From Metabacillus kandeliae (GTDB taxonomy: Bacteria > Bacillota > Bacilli > Bacillales > Bacillaceae), in the NCBI RefSeq assembly GCF_021166585.1, contig NZ_JAJOZE010000002.1, positions 372,001-436,000 of the forward strand: a stretch of 64,000 nucleotides of DNA, read 5' to 3'. Of this stretch, positions 45,728 to 53,657 are shown in pieces. The position numbers and the translations under genes are program-made. The notes under the pieces are model-generated. The model worked only from the letters and a program-made list of their open reading frames with translations. It was not told the origin of the DNA and did not search any database. Each line of letters opens with the position of its first letter. Position 1 is the stretch's first letter.

Positions 45728-46141
45728 CTGGGTTTGAACATTGGGAGCTGCATATAAACGTAGGAAGCCGCATATAAACGTTTGAACCTGCAAGGATCTC
45801 CGGGAAGCCGCACATAAACTCATGAACCTGCAAGCATCTCCGAAAGCCGCACATAAACTCATGAACCTGCAAGTACTTCTGAAAAGCCGCATGCAACCCC
45901 CTGAACCTGCAAGCATCTCCGGGAAGCCGCACATAAACTCATGAACCTGCAAGTATTTCTGAAAAGCCGCATGCACCCCCCTGAACCTGCAAGCATCTCC
46001 GGGAAGCTGCACGTAAACTCATGAACCTGCAAGGATCCCCTCCAACCCGCATGTAAATTTTCAAAAGCTGCAAATAAAAAGCTGAAACCTGCAAATAAAT
46101 CTTCAAAAGCCGCATATAAAACTCTCAAACCCGCACGTAAA
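45728..46141 (-). repeat. Direct-repeat array 4: 20-21 units of 20-21 bp, with 40- and 80-bp higher-order repeats
   Basis: On the minus strand the cores TGCGG/TGCAG (forward CCGCA/CTGCA) occur, in forward coordinates, at 46131, 46110, 46089, 46068, 46047 (four 21-bp steps), then every 20 bp from 46027 to 45847, one 19-bp step, then 45828, 45808, 45788, 45768, 45748; a weak unit is at 45728. TGCGGC and TGCAGG units alternate, making 40-bp pairs. The blocks 45881-45960 and 45961-46040 differ at only 7 of 80 positions. The gap 46142-46297 is AT-rich without a gene. Confidence 0.88.
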
Positions 46142-46297
46142 CCATTAAAAGAGTGCTTGAAAATGTTTAAAAACGCTCCGTTTTCTAAAAAACAGGAGAA
46201 ATGTGCACGTTTTCTTGCAAAAATGCTTGAAAATAAGGTGAAATTCGCTTTGAAAGGTGAATAAAAGGCCAGCATTGGGCGCTGTCTTACTTACGAT

Positions 46298-46326
46298 AAA
46301 AAAGAACCTCTAACAGGTTCTTTTTT
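46298..46326. terminator. Bidirectional terminator
   Basis: Perfect 12-bp stem AAAAAAGAACCT/AGGTTCTTTTTT with a five-base loop at the end of the minus-strand membrane gene, overlapping its stop codon. Confidence 0.85.
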
Positions 46327-46834
46327 ACGTTAAATTTCTTTCTCCCCCGCTAAACGCCATCACTGCGAAGCATGTCATAAAACCAATCATCGTAAAAAGA
46401 AGAAGGAACACCATAAGAAAACCGGCGCACGATTCTGAATCCATGCCAGCAGAAACCTGCCATGTATAGATGCCAAGAAAAATATAGCTGCTGCTCCCTG
46501 CACTTGCTGCAATGATTCGGTTCCTGATGCTTCCTTTGTAAAACAGGCTGATCGTTTTCCAGCAAAACATGGCAAACAGCACAGCCAGAAAAAACAGAAC
46601 AAAATTGACTCCATTCATCATTCCAAAGCCAGATATCTCAAAGATCTCCACTAATAGATAGGTGACAAGCAAGTTCAGTCCACATACAAATCCTCCTGCA
46701 AGCCATGGACTTTGAAACCTTATTTTTTCTATCAACGGAAGCACAGCCAGCTTTCCCAGCAAGCATACGAAGACGTAAAGCCCGCCAGAGACTCCCGCAC
46801 TGATCACCGCATAAATTATCAGACTTGCGGCCAT
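46325..46834 (-). CDS. Integral membrane protein, 169 residues
   Basis: About five hydrophobic helices span nearly the whole protein (roughly 4-25, 45-67, 73-92, 105-122, 132-160). Gly/Ser-rich helix faces and few charged residues are seen. The ATG at 46834 is preferred over an earlier ATG because AAGGAGGAG lies 6-7 nt upstream. I recognise no family. It is monocistronic and divergent from the secreted repeat protein. Confidence 0.72.
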   Translation of the reverse strand: MAASLIIYAVISAGVSGGLYVFVCLLGKLAVLPLIEKIRFQSPWLAGGFVCGLNLLVTYLLVEIFEISGFGMMNGVNFVLFFLAVLFAMFCWKTISLFYKGSIRNRIIAASAGSSSYIFLGIYTWQVSAGMDSESCAGFLMVFLLLFTMIGFMTCFAVMAFSGGERNLT

Positions 46835-46988
46835 CTCTCTCCTCCTTATGGAAATTTTTAGTAAATAAAGATTAACACAGTGCCCATTACAATCCAATAA
46901 CAATTATTTCATCTCTGAAATATTGTGATCTTTTTTGAACCTCGTCCCGTTAGCCAACTGTACCAAAAATTAAGGAGGAGATTTCAAC

Positions 46989-47693
46989 ATGTTTAAAACC
47001 ATTGCAGCAACAGGGTTAGCAGCGAGCTTGGCGTTTGGAGCAGCAGGCGGCGCAGGAATTGCGTCAGCTAGTTCAGGATCATCCGACCTAAATTTGGATA
47101 CAAAGCTTAATGTGATGGCTGAAAACCATCAAAAATTCAGTAAATATGAATTTTCTAATTGGGCAAAGCAAAATGGATGGACAATGGGCGACTTGGAAAA
47201 ATGGGCTGATGAGAACAATATGTCCGAGAAAGAAATGCAGTATTGGTTCAAGCAAAGCGGCTTTAGCAGTGAAGACAGCTCCAAATTTGATTTTGACTTA
47301 GGTGCCGGCCTATCTCTGAATTCCATTTTAAACAGTGATTATGGAGATCGCAGCAGCGAAAGCTCCACAAATGCGGATTTAGGAGTGGCGCTTCATGCCA
47401 TGTCAGAAATCCACCACAAGTTTTCAGAATCTGAATTTTCCAGCTGGGCAAAAGAAAATGGCTGGACAATGGGCGATTTAGAGAATTACGCTAAGGAAAA
47501 CAATATGTCTGAACGCGACATGCAAAATTGGTTTCAGCAAAAAGGGTTTAGCAGTGAAAGCAGCTCCAAGCTTGATTTAGGATTGGATGCAAATCTTTCT
47601 TTAAGCTCTATTTTCAACAATGATCATGAACATGGCGGTTATAACCATAACAATGACGGCCTTCTTGGCGGATTGCTTGGCGGCATCCTATAA
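46989..47693 (+). CDS. Secreted protein with two internal repeats
   Basis: This 234-residue protein has a Sec signal peptide (Gly/Ala-rich h-region, likely cleavage after IASAS at about residue 28). Two related blocks of about 80 residues follow (about 36-118 and 132-213): H(Q/H)KFS..EFS.WAK.NGWTMGDLE.., then NNMSE(K/R)(E/D)MQ.WF.Q.GFSSE and an L-rich S(L)xSI(L/F)N strand. The C-terminus is a His/Asn-rich linker and GLLGGLLGGIL. It looks like three-helix repeats with conserved Trp. I know no family. The SD AAGGAGGAG is strong and the terminator is perfect, so it is probably well expressed. Possible roles: wall-associated or matrix protein. Confidence 0.85.
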   Translation: MFKTIAATGLAASLAFGAAGGAGIASASSGSSDLNLDTKLNVMAENHQKFSKYEFSNWAKQNGWTMGDLEKWADENNMSEKEMQYWFKQSGFSSEDSSKFDFDLGAGLSLNSILNSDYGDRSSESSTNADLGVALHAMSEIHHKFSESEFSSWAKENGWTMGDLENYAKENNMSERDMQNWFQQKGFSSESSSKLDLGLDANLSLSSIFNNDHEHGGYNHNNDGLLGGLLGGIL

Positions 47694-47706
47694 TATAACC
47701 AACTGC

Positions 47707-47744
47707 AAAAAGAGATTCCCCGGGCTGCCGGGGAATCTCTTTTT
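47707..47744. terminator. Strong bidirectional terminator
   Basis: A perfect 17-bp stem, core GATTCCCCGG/CCGGGGAATC, with a 4-nt loop and T run serves the secreted protein gene and the convergent MFS gene. Confidence 0.9.
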
Positions 47745-47748
47745 TGCT

Positions 47749-48999
47749 TTATAATCCTCTTCCAAGGTTTTCGGTGCCGCTGCTTTTTTTCATAATCGGC
47801 AGCAGTGTGCCGATGCCGATCAAGAGAAGCACGGCAGAGATTTCATAGATGAAAACAATGGACAGGTTGAATTTCAGCCATCCGGCGAGAGACATGGTAA
47901 TCACCATGGCCCCCATAAAGAGCGGGTTCAGAATACCATTAACACGGCCGATAAAGGCTTCTTCTGTATTTTGGAGGATCATGGTGTTGATCCCGATGTT
48001 GATGCATGGCATAAAAACACCTGCGAAAAATTGAGCGGCCAGTGTGAGCCAGAGAATGGTGGAGAATCCCATGCAGATAAAACCGACAGCGCTCGCGAGC
48101 ATTCCCAAGGAAAGAAGGACCTGCGGGCTTGCTTTTTTAGAGATCCCTACGGCTAATCCACCGCCGAGAATCATCCCGATTCCGAAGGCTGCCATAAGCC
48201 ACTGCAGGTCTTCTTTCGGCAGGCCGAGCCTTTCAGTGATCAGGAACACGCCGAGCGGCTGGGTCAGCCCGATCGCCAGGCCGGCCGCGGCAAAGCAGCC
48301 GCCAAGAAGCGTCAATGGCTTGCTGCCGAGAACATAGCGGAAGCCGTCTTTCATTTCCTGCATCAATGTGGTCTTGCCTTTTGCCTCCTGATCGATCCTG
48401 TCTGCCGGAAGCATCAGCAGGACTCCGGCTGAGAGAAGAAAGGCTGCCCCCATAATGCCGATTGCTGCGTAAATGCCGAAATTCTGATAAACAAAGGTTC
48501 CGATCACAGGTCCCAAAATCATAAAGAGCGCAAAAACCGTCTGGTACATCGACATCCCCATCTGGATAAGCTCAGCGGGAACGTGCAGCTTAAACAGCTT
48601 CATCCCTGATGGCTGGGAAAACTGCGACAAAATAGAAGAAACAAGTGTGACGAAGAAAATGACCTTCCAATCCCCGAACATCAGCGTCAATAGAACCGCA
48701 AAAACAGAGACGGCACTTAATAGATCGCACCAAACCATTGTTTTCTTCGGCTTCCAGCGGTCAGCAAAAGTTCCTCCTATAAAGGAAAAAAGAAAGATGG
48801 GCGCAAATTCCGCAACTGAAATCAAAGAAACAGCAATTGGGTTCTCGTGCGTTTTTTCAATCACAAACAGCAAAATGGAATAATTCCGCACCCAAATGCC
48901 GATTTGCAGGAATAAGACGGAAAGCAGGATGGTGCGGATAAAGCGGTTTCTGAACAGCTCTCCCATCCCTGGTTTCGGCTGTGCTAGTGTTTCACTCAT
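47749..48999 (-). CDS. MFS transporter, DHA3 type
   Basis: This 416-residue permease has about 12 helices, with motif A GGTFADRWKPKKTMV in the 2-3 loop. Its helix 4-5 region (FFVTLVSSILSQFSQPSGMKLFK) resembles macrolide and siderophore exporters of the DHA3 group. The ATG at 48999 is used since CAGGAGG lies 8 nt upstream. That same SD is locked in a perfect 12-bp hairpin (49004-49035). The frame is open upstream without a good site. Substrate unknown; control by attenuation is discussed with the leader features. Confidence 0.87.
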   Translation of the reverse strand: MSETLAQPKPGMGELFRNRFIRTILLSVLFLQIGIWVRNYSILLFVIEKTHENPIAVSLISVAEFAPIFLFSFIGGTFADRWKPKKTMVWCDLLSAVSVFAVLLTLMFGDWKVIFFVTLVSSILSQFSQPSGMKLFKLHVPAELIQMGMSMYQTVFALFMILGPVIGTFVYQNFGIYAAIGIMGAAFLLSAGVLLMLPADRIDQEAKGKTTLMQEMKDGFRYVLGSKPLTLLGGCFAAAGLAIGLTQPLGVFLITERLGLPKEDLQWLMAAFGIGMILGGGLAVGISKKASPQVLLSLGMLASAVGFICMGFSTILWLTLAAQFFAGVFMPCINIGINTMILQNTEEAFIGRVNGILNPLFMGAMVITMSLAGWLKFNLSIVFIYEISAVLLLIGIGTLLPIMKKSSGTENLGRGL

Positions 49000-49003
49000 A
49001 TAA

Positions 49004-49114
49004 AAAGCCTCCTGTTTGCCTGGACAGGAGGCTTTGCTTTTGCCGATTTGGCCAGACGCATGCCATGGGCATACTTCTGCTTGAGCGGCGAAAAGGCAAA
49101 CTAATCCTGTCCAG
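49004..49114 (-). promoter_or_regulatory. Candidate attenuator: SD-sequestering hairpin and competing arm
   Basis: Minus strand: AAAGCCTCCTGT (49035-49024) pairs perfectly with ACAGGAGGCTTT (49015-49004), which contains the SD of the MFS gene and is followed by TTATATG. An upstream segment CTGGACAGGA (49114-49105) is perfectly complementary to TCCTGTCCAG (49029-49020) in the hairpin's first arm. The two foldings exclude each other. CTAATC (49165-49160) can in turn pair with GATTAG (49106-49101), which overlaps the competing arm and covers the stop of a small leader ORF. This is the 1:2/3:4 logic of ribosome-stalling attenuators. The stem plus T run might also terminate transcription. Confidence 0.6.
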
Positions 49115-49161
49115 AAAAATGATCGCAAATAGTATTAACGACTGTTTTTCTAAGGAGAAGA

Positions 49162-49209
49162 TTAGCTGTTCATCGCCCTTTCACCCTTCCGATTCATGGT
49201 TACTTTCAT
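49162..49209 (-). CDS. Candidate leader ORF upstream of the MFS gene, 15 residues
   Basis: The ORF MKVTMNRKGERAMNS ends with TAA inside the pairing segment CTAATC. It starts only about 9 bp downstream of a TATAAT box (49218-49223), so it would be almost leaderless. Inner ATGs at 49197 or 49173 are alternatives, the last having GGAAGGG about 10 nt upstream. Which, if any, is translated is uncertain. Confidence 0.35.
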   Translation of the reverse strand: MKVTMNRKGERAMNS

Positions 49210-49217
49210 ACTAATCC

Positions 49218-49223
49218 ATTATA
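49218..49223 (-). promoter_or_regulatory. Candidate -10 box of the MFS transcript
   Basis: TATAAT on the minus strand. No good -35 is at 17-18 bp. A transcript from here would start near 49211 and carry the ORF and attenuator. Confidence 0.4.
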
Positions 49224-49286
49224 GCCCCAAGCACAATCATTATTCATAATATTGGAAATTTGTTAAATCTCTGTAATAATCCCCTT

Positions 49287-49312
49287 GTTTGACTAGTAAA
49301 AAGACAGGATAT
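49287..49312 (+). promoter_or_regulatory. SigB-like promoter of the DUF2243-CtaG unit
   Basis: GTTTGA (49287-49292), 14-bp spacer and GGATAT (49307-49312) resemble the general-stress consensus GTTTaa-N12-15-GGGtAt. A weaker SigA reading is possible. It lies 26 bp before the ATG. Confidence 0.35.
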
Positions 49313-49337
49313 TAAACCAGTAAAAGGAGGGAATGTT

Positions 49338-49814
49338 ATGGCTTCATCCAAAGCTTCTAAACAAAATGCATGGTCAGGTGTTCTTTTTGGCATAGGCGTG
49401 ATCGCTTTTTTCGATGAGTCGGTTTTCCATCAGCTACTCCACTGGCATCATTTTTACGATAAGTCTACTTCTGCAATAGGACTGGTTTCAGACGGGCTCT
49501 TCCATGCTCTCAGCTGGTTCGCAACAGTCGCCGGTCTGTTCATGCTCGCGGATTTAAAAAGAAAAAGCGGTGTCTGGATGAAAAGATGGTGGGGAGGCGT
49601 GCTTACAGGAGCAGGTGCCTTTCAGCTTTACGACGGAACCGTCCAGCACAAGCTGATGGGGCTGCATCAAATACGCTATCATGTAGAGATTCTCCCTTAT
49701 GACCTTGTCTGGAATATTTCCGCAGCTGTGATTTTGGCAGCAGGCATCACCCTTCTTGCTGCAGCAAGTAAAAAGAAAGCGGCTGATCCGCATGCATCAA
49801 CATTTAAATCATGA
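49338..49814 (+). CDS. DUF2243 membrane protein
   Basis: This 158-residue protein with four helices has the DUF2243 pattern: FDESVFHQLLHWHHFYD in the first loop, LFHALSWFATVAGL, and GAFQLYDGTVQHKLMGLHQIRY. The many His in HxxxHWHH and QHKLMGLHQ suggest a metal or heme-linked role. In Bacillaceae it is commonly encoded directly before a CtaG-type gene, as here (23-bp overlap). The function is unknown, probably linked to cytochrome oxidase assembly. Confidence 0.9.
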   Translation: MASSKASKQNAWSGVLFGIGVIAFFDESVFHQLLHWHHFYDKSTSAIGLVSDGLFHALSWFATVAGLFMLADLKRKSGVWMKRWWGGVLTGAGAFQLYDGTVQHKLMGLHQIRYHVEILPYDLVWNISAAVILAAGITLLAAASKKKAADPHASTFKS

Positions 49815-50589
49815 AATGGCGGGCGGGAGCATGGCTGTTTCAATTTTATTAGCCCTCCCGTTTATCGCGGCCTTTGCCCTCTATATCGCTGGCGCCGCAG
49901 CTGTGAAAAAATGGCCTGCTTACCGAATGGGCTTATTTGCAGCAGGCACTTTCTCTGCCCTCATATCTGTCATCGGTCCGTTGGCAAATGCGGCGCATAT
50001 GGATTTCCGCGCGCATATGGCAGCCCATTTACTTTTTGCGATGCTTGCTCCCCTTCTGATTGTTCTTTCAGCACCTGCCACCCTTGCATTTAAAGCTCTC
50101 AGTGTTTCTAACGGACGCAAGCTTTCACGCCTCCTGAAAAGCAGGCCTCTGCGCTTTCTATCCCATCCGGTCACCGCCGCTATCTTAAATTTTGGCGGTT
50201 TATGGATCTTATATCGAACACATCTTTACACCCTGATGCACACAAATGAACTGCTCCAGCTGCTGATTCATTTTCATCTTTTTGCAGCAGGCTATCTTTT
50301 TACGGCCTCCATTTTGTATATTGACCCTGTGCCGCACAGAAAAAGCTACTATTTCCGAACCATTGTGATGATTCTCGGATTTGCCGCACATGGCATTCTG
50401 TCCAAATCACTGTACATCCTTCCCCCTGCCTCCGTTCCGCTTGAGCAGGCACAGATCGGGAGCATGCTGATGTATTATGGCGGGGATGCCATCGATCTTG
50501 CCCTAATCATTCTCTTCTGCCGTCAGTGGTACAAAGCAGCACGGCCGGGAAAAAACATCCGGACGCAGGAACAAAGCTATTCAGGGTAG
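49792..50589 (+). CDS. CtaG-type cytochrome c oxidase assembly membrane protein
   Basis: This 265-residue protein has about seven helices and the caa3_CtaG motifs AAHMDFRAHMAAHLLFAMLAPLLIVLSAPATL and HFHLFAAGYLFTASIL, with conserved His in the membrane. CtaG-type proteins act in copper delivery or assembly of cytochrome caa3 oxidase. The ATG at 49792 overlaps the DUF2243 gene; an ATG at 49831 (after GGGCGGGAG) is an alternative. The pair is one operon. Confidence 0.87.
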   Translation: MHQHLNHEMAGGSMAVSILLALPFIAAFALYIAGAAAVKKWPAYRMGLFAAGTFSALISVIGPLANAAHMDFRAHMAAHLLFAMLAPLLIVLSAPATLAFKALSVSNGRKLSRLLKSRPLRFLSHPVTAAILNFGGLWILYRTHLYTLMHTNELLQLLIHFHLFAAGYLFTASILYIDPVPHRKSYYFRTIVMILGFAAHGILSKSLYILPPASVPLEQAQIGSMLMYYGGDAIDLALIILFCRQWYKAARPGKNIRTQEQSYSG

Positions 50590-50623
50590 AAATAATAGGA
50601 AATACATATTTTGGAGGAAAATG

Positions 50624-51004
50624 ATGGAGAAAACCATTCCTATTAAAAACCAAATGAACGGCGTTTTTATCCATGTTTCAAATCTAGCAGCAAGTGCCAA
50701 ATGGTATTGCGATTTAATCGGAGCTGAGTTTGATAAAGGTAAAGCCGTTTCTCCTGTTTTCAATATACCGGTAAACGGCACAACTTCCTTGACGCTGGAT
50801 GATCATTCTTTCGACCCGGGGTTTACTTTTCAGCCGTCAAAGGGTCCCGTGTTTAACTTTTACGCACCGGAAATTGAAGCAGCTTACGAATATGTGAAAG
50901 AAAAAGGGATTGAGATTGCAAGAGAGATCGAATGGGCCGGGGATACCGCGTGGTTTAACATTAAGGATCTTGACGGCAACATCATTATGATTGCAAACTG
51001 CTAA
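50624..51004 (+). CDS. VOC (glyoxalase/bleomycin resistance-like) family protein
   Basis: This 126-residue protein has the vicinal-oxygen-chelate pattern of two beta-alpha-beta-beta-beta modules: IHVSNLAASAKWYCDLIGAEF at the N-terminus, FYAPEIEAAYEYVKEKGI, and FNIKDLDGNIIMI at the end. The ATG at 50624 is preferred since TTGGAGG is 6 nt upstream; an adjacent ATG at 50621 is only 3 nt away. The substrate is unknown. The DinB gene follows 36 bp downstream on the same strand. Confidence 0.9.
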   Translation: MEKTIPIKNQMNGVFIHVSNLAASAKWYCDLIGAEFDKGKAVSPVFNIPVNGTTSLTLDDHSFDPGFTFQPSKGPVFNFYAPEIEAAYEYVKEKGIEIAREIEWAGDTAWFNIKDLDGNIIMIANC

Positions 51005-51040
51005 CAGGCATATAATTCTTTAAAAAGGAGTGGATGCCGG

Positions 51041-51562
51041 GTGGAGAAAAATCAGCTGAAGGATTTTTATGATTACCACGCATGGGCGAACAGCCAGATT
51101 TTTAACCGTCTGAAGGAGCTGCCGGAAGAGATTGTCACATTGGAAATGACGAGTGCCTTCCCTACGATCGCCAAGGTGCTTGTTCACCTCTATTTTACTG
51201 ATTCCCTATGGCTCGGCATCATGTCAGGAAAGAGCATGAAAGAGGGCTTGGAAGCCTTTCAGCAAAAAAGAGCGGAAACGGAATTAAAGCCTTTGAGTGA
51301 ATTAGAGGCGCTCTACGAAGAAACGGCTGCCCGATATAAAATCCTTTTGGAAGCAGAGGAAGATTTCAATAAGCAGCTGGTTGTGGAAAACCCATATGCA
51401 GGGCCGCTAAAAACCACCATCGCTGAAACCATCCTCCACATCGTCACCCATGGCTCCTACCACCGCGGAAATATCGCCGCCATGCTCAGGCAGCAGGGCC
51501 AGGCTTCTGTTATGCAGGATTTCGGGCTTTACCTGTATGCCGGGAAGCAGAAAACTCCTTAA
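51041..51562 (+). CDS. DinB-fold protein (5 of 5)
   Basis: This 173-residue protein is of the DinB family in its more typical form: FYDYHAWANSQIFNRL near the N-terminus, metal His in VLVHLYFTDSLWLG (about residue 49) and HIVTHGSYHRGNIAAMLRQQG (about 137-145). It differs from the other four, which form two pairs. The start is GTG at 51041 with AAAGGAG about 10 nt upstream. The RDD gene starts directly after its stop, so they are coupled. Confidence 0.9.
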   Translation: MEKNQLKDFYDYHAWANSQIFNRLKELPEEIVTLEMTSAFPTIAKVLVHLYFTDSLWLGIMSGKSMKEGLEAFQQKRAETELKPLSELEALYEETAARYKILLEAEEDFNKQLVVENPYAGPLKTTIAETILHIVTHGSYHRGNIAAMLRQQGQASVMQDFGLYLYAGKQKTP

Positions 51563-52072
51563 ATGCCGGCAAGCTTAAAGAAGAGGTTTCTGGCTGCTCT
51601 TATTGATTATGGTGTGATCGTTCTTTATATTGTTTTTCTCGCAGGTGTGAGCCTTTTATTCTATCGTTTTAACGGAATGCCCGCTTTTAACAGGCTTCAG
51701 CAGGAGCTTGTTTCTTTTGGCACGCTTCTTCTCCCTGTTACTTGCTATTTTGTTTTCATGGAGGGAAGTTCACGGTCCGGCTCCATCGGTAAGAACATCT
51801 TCCGGCTTTACCTGTGCTGCAAATCCAGAGATCGCTGCAGCTATTTTCAGCTGATCATCCGGAATATCGTGAAGCTGCTTCCGTGGCAGCTGGCCCATAG
51901 CTTTATTTTCAGCGGAATGGGAAGAGGCTGGGAAATGGGAGCAGCCGACTGGATCATGATTGCTGCCGTTTATGTCATTCCATTAATCTCTGTTTTGCTT
52001 GTCTGCCTGCGGAGGGATAGACGCTCACTGCATGATTTAGCGGCAAATACAAGGGTATTTGCCAGAACGTGA
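51563..52072 (+). CDS. RDD family membrane protein
   Basis: This 169-residue protein has an RDD-type arrangement: KKRFLAALIDYGVIVLY (the R/D signature of the first helix), a SIGKNIFRLYL loop, LIIRNIVKLLPW, and a C-terminal RRSLHDLAANTRVF. Three to four helices are seen. The start ATG immediately follows the DinB stop (TAAATG) with no strong SD, so translation is coupled. Function unknown; some RDD proteins are Na+/H+ transporters. Confidence 0.87.
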   Translation: MPASLKKRFLAALIDYGVIVLYIVFLAGVSLLFYRFNGMPAFNRLQQELVSFGTLLLPVTCYFVFMEGSSRSGSIGKNIFRLYLCCKSRDRCSYFQLIIRNIVKLLPWQLAHSFIFSGMGRGWEMGAADWIMIAAVYVIPLISVLLVCLRRDRRSLHDLAANTRVFART

Positions 52073-52097
52073 AACACGCTTTATTAAGAAGAAGCTT

Positions 52098-52400
52098 CTA
52101 CCTTTCTTCTGTTATAACCGTGGCATTATAGATAACAACCCGTTTGCCGTTCACATCAAATAATACTTTGTTGCCGTATTCAGTATCCTGAATATCGATT
52201 TTCCCTGTATATTCTTTGATCAGCTTGCCATCACTGCTGTAAACTTTCACATCGCGGTTTATGCCGCCCGAATTGTTGGATTGAAAGCTTTTCAGTGCTC
52301 TTTCTCCTGCCGCTGTATTAAAGTACCAGATGATCCCTCCTGCGATCAGCAGCAGGACAATGACTGATACAGCAATTCCTGTTTTTTTCGTTCTGCTCAT
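52098..52400 (-). CDS. Membrane-anchored hypothetical protein, 100 residues
   Basis: A single N-terminal helix (about residues 8-27, IAVSVIVLLLIAGGIIWYF) is followed by an extracellular beta-rich domain (NRDVKVYSSDGKLIKEYTGKIDIQDTEYGNKVLFDVNGKRVVIYNATVI). It has no cysteine for lipidation. I know similar small proteins in Bacillus but no function. The start ATG at 52400 follows GGGGGAGAGGG. It converges with the RDD gene (26 bp gap). Confidence 0.75.
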   Translation of the reverse strand: MSRTKKTGIAVSVIVLLLIAGGIIWYFNTAAGERALKSFQSNNSGGINRDVKVYSSDGKLIKEYTGKIDIQDTEYGNKVLFDVNGKRVVIYNATVITEER

Positions 52401-52513
52401 TCCCTCTCCCCCTGATTTCTTTTTATCTCATCATTATGTTGTGCCTCTGGATAGATGTCAAAATCTTTTTTAGTTGTTAAAATATGGTTAAAATTGTCTG
52501 TGAGGTGAAGAAG

Positions 52514-52681
52514 ATGAAACGTGCTTTTGACTATACATATCGGGAAGTGAAGTTTTTTTTCCTTGATGTACTGTCAGCTGTTTATTCTTTTATTTACGGA
52601 TTTGCTGTTGTACTTGCTGGTACGGCTGTGATCGGGGCTGCTCTATTTGTGTTTCTGTATTTAAAAAAGATCCTTTTCTAA
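52514..52681 (+). CDS. Small membrane protein, 55 residues
   Basis: The ORF MKRAFDYTYREVKFFFLDVL... has an amphipathic N-terminal part, and a hydrophobic helix (YGFAVVLAGTAVIGAALFVFLYL) with a basic KKILF end. The ATG at 52514 follows GAGGTGAAG; the frame 30 bp upstream has no site. Function unknown. It is convergent with the sigma factor gene (80-bp gap, no terminator seen). Confidence 0.6.
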   Translation: MKRAFDYTYREVKFFFLDVLSAVYSFIYGFAVVLAGTAVIGAALFVFLYLKKILF

Positions 52682-52760
52682 AACGATTAAAAAAGCAAAT
52701 TCTGAAAAGAACATGCCATAATTTAAACGCCTTATTCTTAAACGAAGAGTCCTTCAACTC

Positions 52761-53657
52761 TCAATGGTTAGTTTGATTTAAATGGCTAAGCTTATCAGGG
52801 TTTGCCACCATGTAGATGGAATTAATTTTTTCATCTTTTAGAGCAAAGGCAACTGTGTATGCAATGTAATGATTCATCATCACAGCAACTCCCGGTTCAC
52901 CGTTAATCTTTTTAAATGTAAGCCTGGCATCTTCGGGCAGCTTTTTCATTACGCCTAAGAAGAGATGTACGATTCGCTCAGCCGTATAGATCGGTCTAAG
53001 CGCTGCCTTAACTTTACCTCCGCCATCTGCATAAAAGACGGCGTCATTCTGAAGCATGTTCATCATGACTGAAATTTCTCCGTTTTGCAGTGCCGCAGTG
53101 AATTTCTCGATGCAATGTTTAAACTTCTGCTCATCTTGCTGAGAGTGATCAGGTTCATAAGCCAGGCCCTTTTTAGCTCTATGAAATATTTGCCGGCAGT
53201 TTGCGCTGCTTTTATCAACCATCGAGGCAATGGTCTCATATTCGTATTGAAGAACCTCCCGCAAAATAAATACGGTTCTTTCCACTTCGGATAGCTGCTG
53301 CAGAAGCATGATATAGGCGGTGGAAATGGAGTCTTTCATGGTAACTGAATACAGCGGGTCTTCCTGATAATCTTCCACAATCGGCTCAGGGAGCCATGTG
53401 CCGGTGTAAGTTTCTTTATTATGGGCAGCAGATCTTAAGTGATCAATACAGCGATTTGCTGCAATTTTGCACAAATAGGCTTTTACGTTTTTAACAGCAT
53501 TCGTATCTTTCACTCTTTTAAAAGCAACAAATGATTCATGGACAATGTCTTCCGCATCCATTACACATCCCAGCATCTGATAGGCAAGAGAAAAAAGGAG
53601 CGGTTTGTATTCCTGATAGATCTGTTCCAGTTCCAATTCCTTGCTATTATGAGTCAT
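52761..53657 (-). CDS. ECF41-group sigma factor (SigJ-like) with SnoaL-like C-terminal domain
   Basis: This 298-residue protein has sigma-2 (about 12-80; LLFSLAYQMLGCVMDAEDIVHESFVAFKRV) and sigma-4 (about 118-172) regions. A C-terminal NTF2/SnoaL-like domain (about 180-290) carries the ECF41 marks FYADGGGKVKAALRPI (DGGGK) and NPDKL. In ECF41 factors this extension replaces a separate anti-sigma factor and tunes activity. The ATG at 53657 overlaps the stop of the oxidoreductase gene (ATGA), so the two are coupled. A promoter with the ECF41 consensus precedes the pair. Known ECF41 factors sit beside a carboxymuconolactone decarboxylase, oxidoreductase or epimerase. Confidence 0.93.
   Translation of the reverse strand: MTHNSKELELEQIYQEYKPLLFSLAYQMLGCVMDAEDIVHESFVAFKRVKDTNAVKNVKAYLCKIAANRCIDHLRSAAHNKETYTGTWLPEPIVEDYQEDPLYSVTMKDSISTAYIMLLQQLSEVERTVFILREVLQYEYETIASMVDKSSANCRQIFHRAKKGLAYEPDHSQQDEQKFKHCIEKFTAALQNGEISVMMNMLQNDAVFYADGGGKVKAALRPIYTAERIVHLFLGVMKKLPEDARLTFKKINGEPGVAVMMNHYIAYTVAFALKDEKINSIYMVANPDKLSHLNQTNH

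Noticed and set aside
45653-46275. Long reverse-strand ORFs across array 4 that give repetitive Cys-rich peptides
   Set aside because: The unit length of 20 bp is not divisible by three, so the peptide repeats are an artefact; no SD and no start fits.
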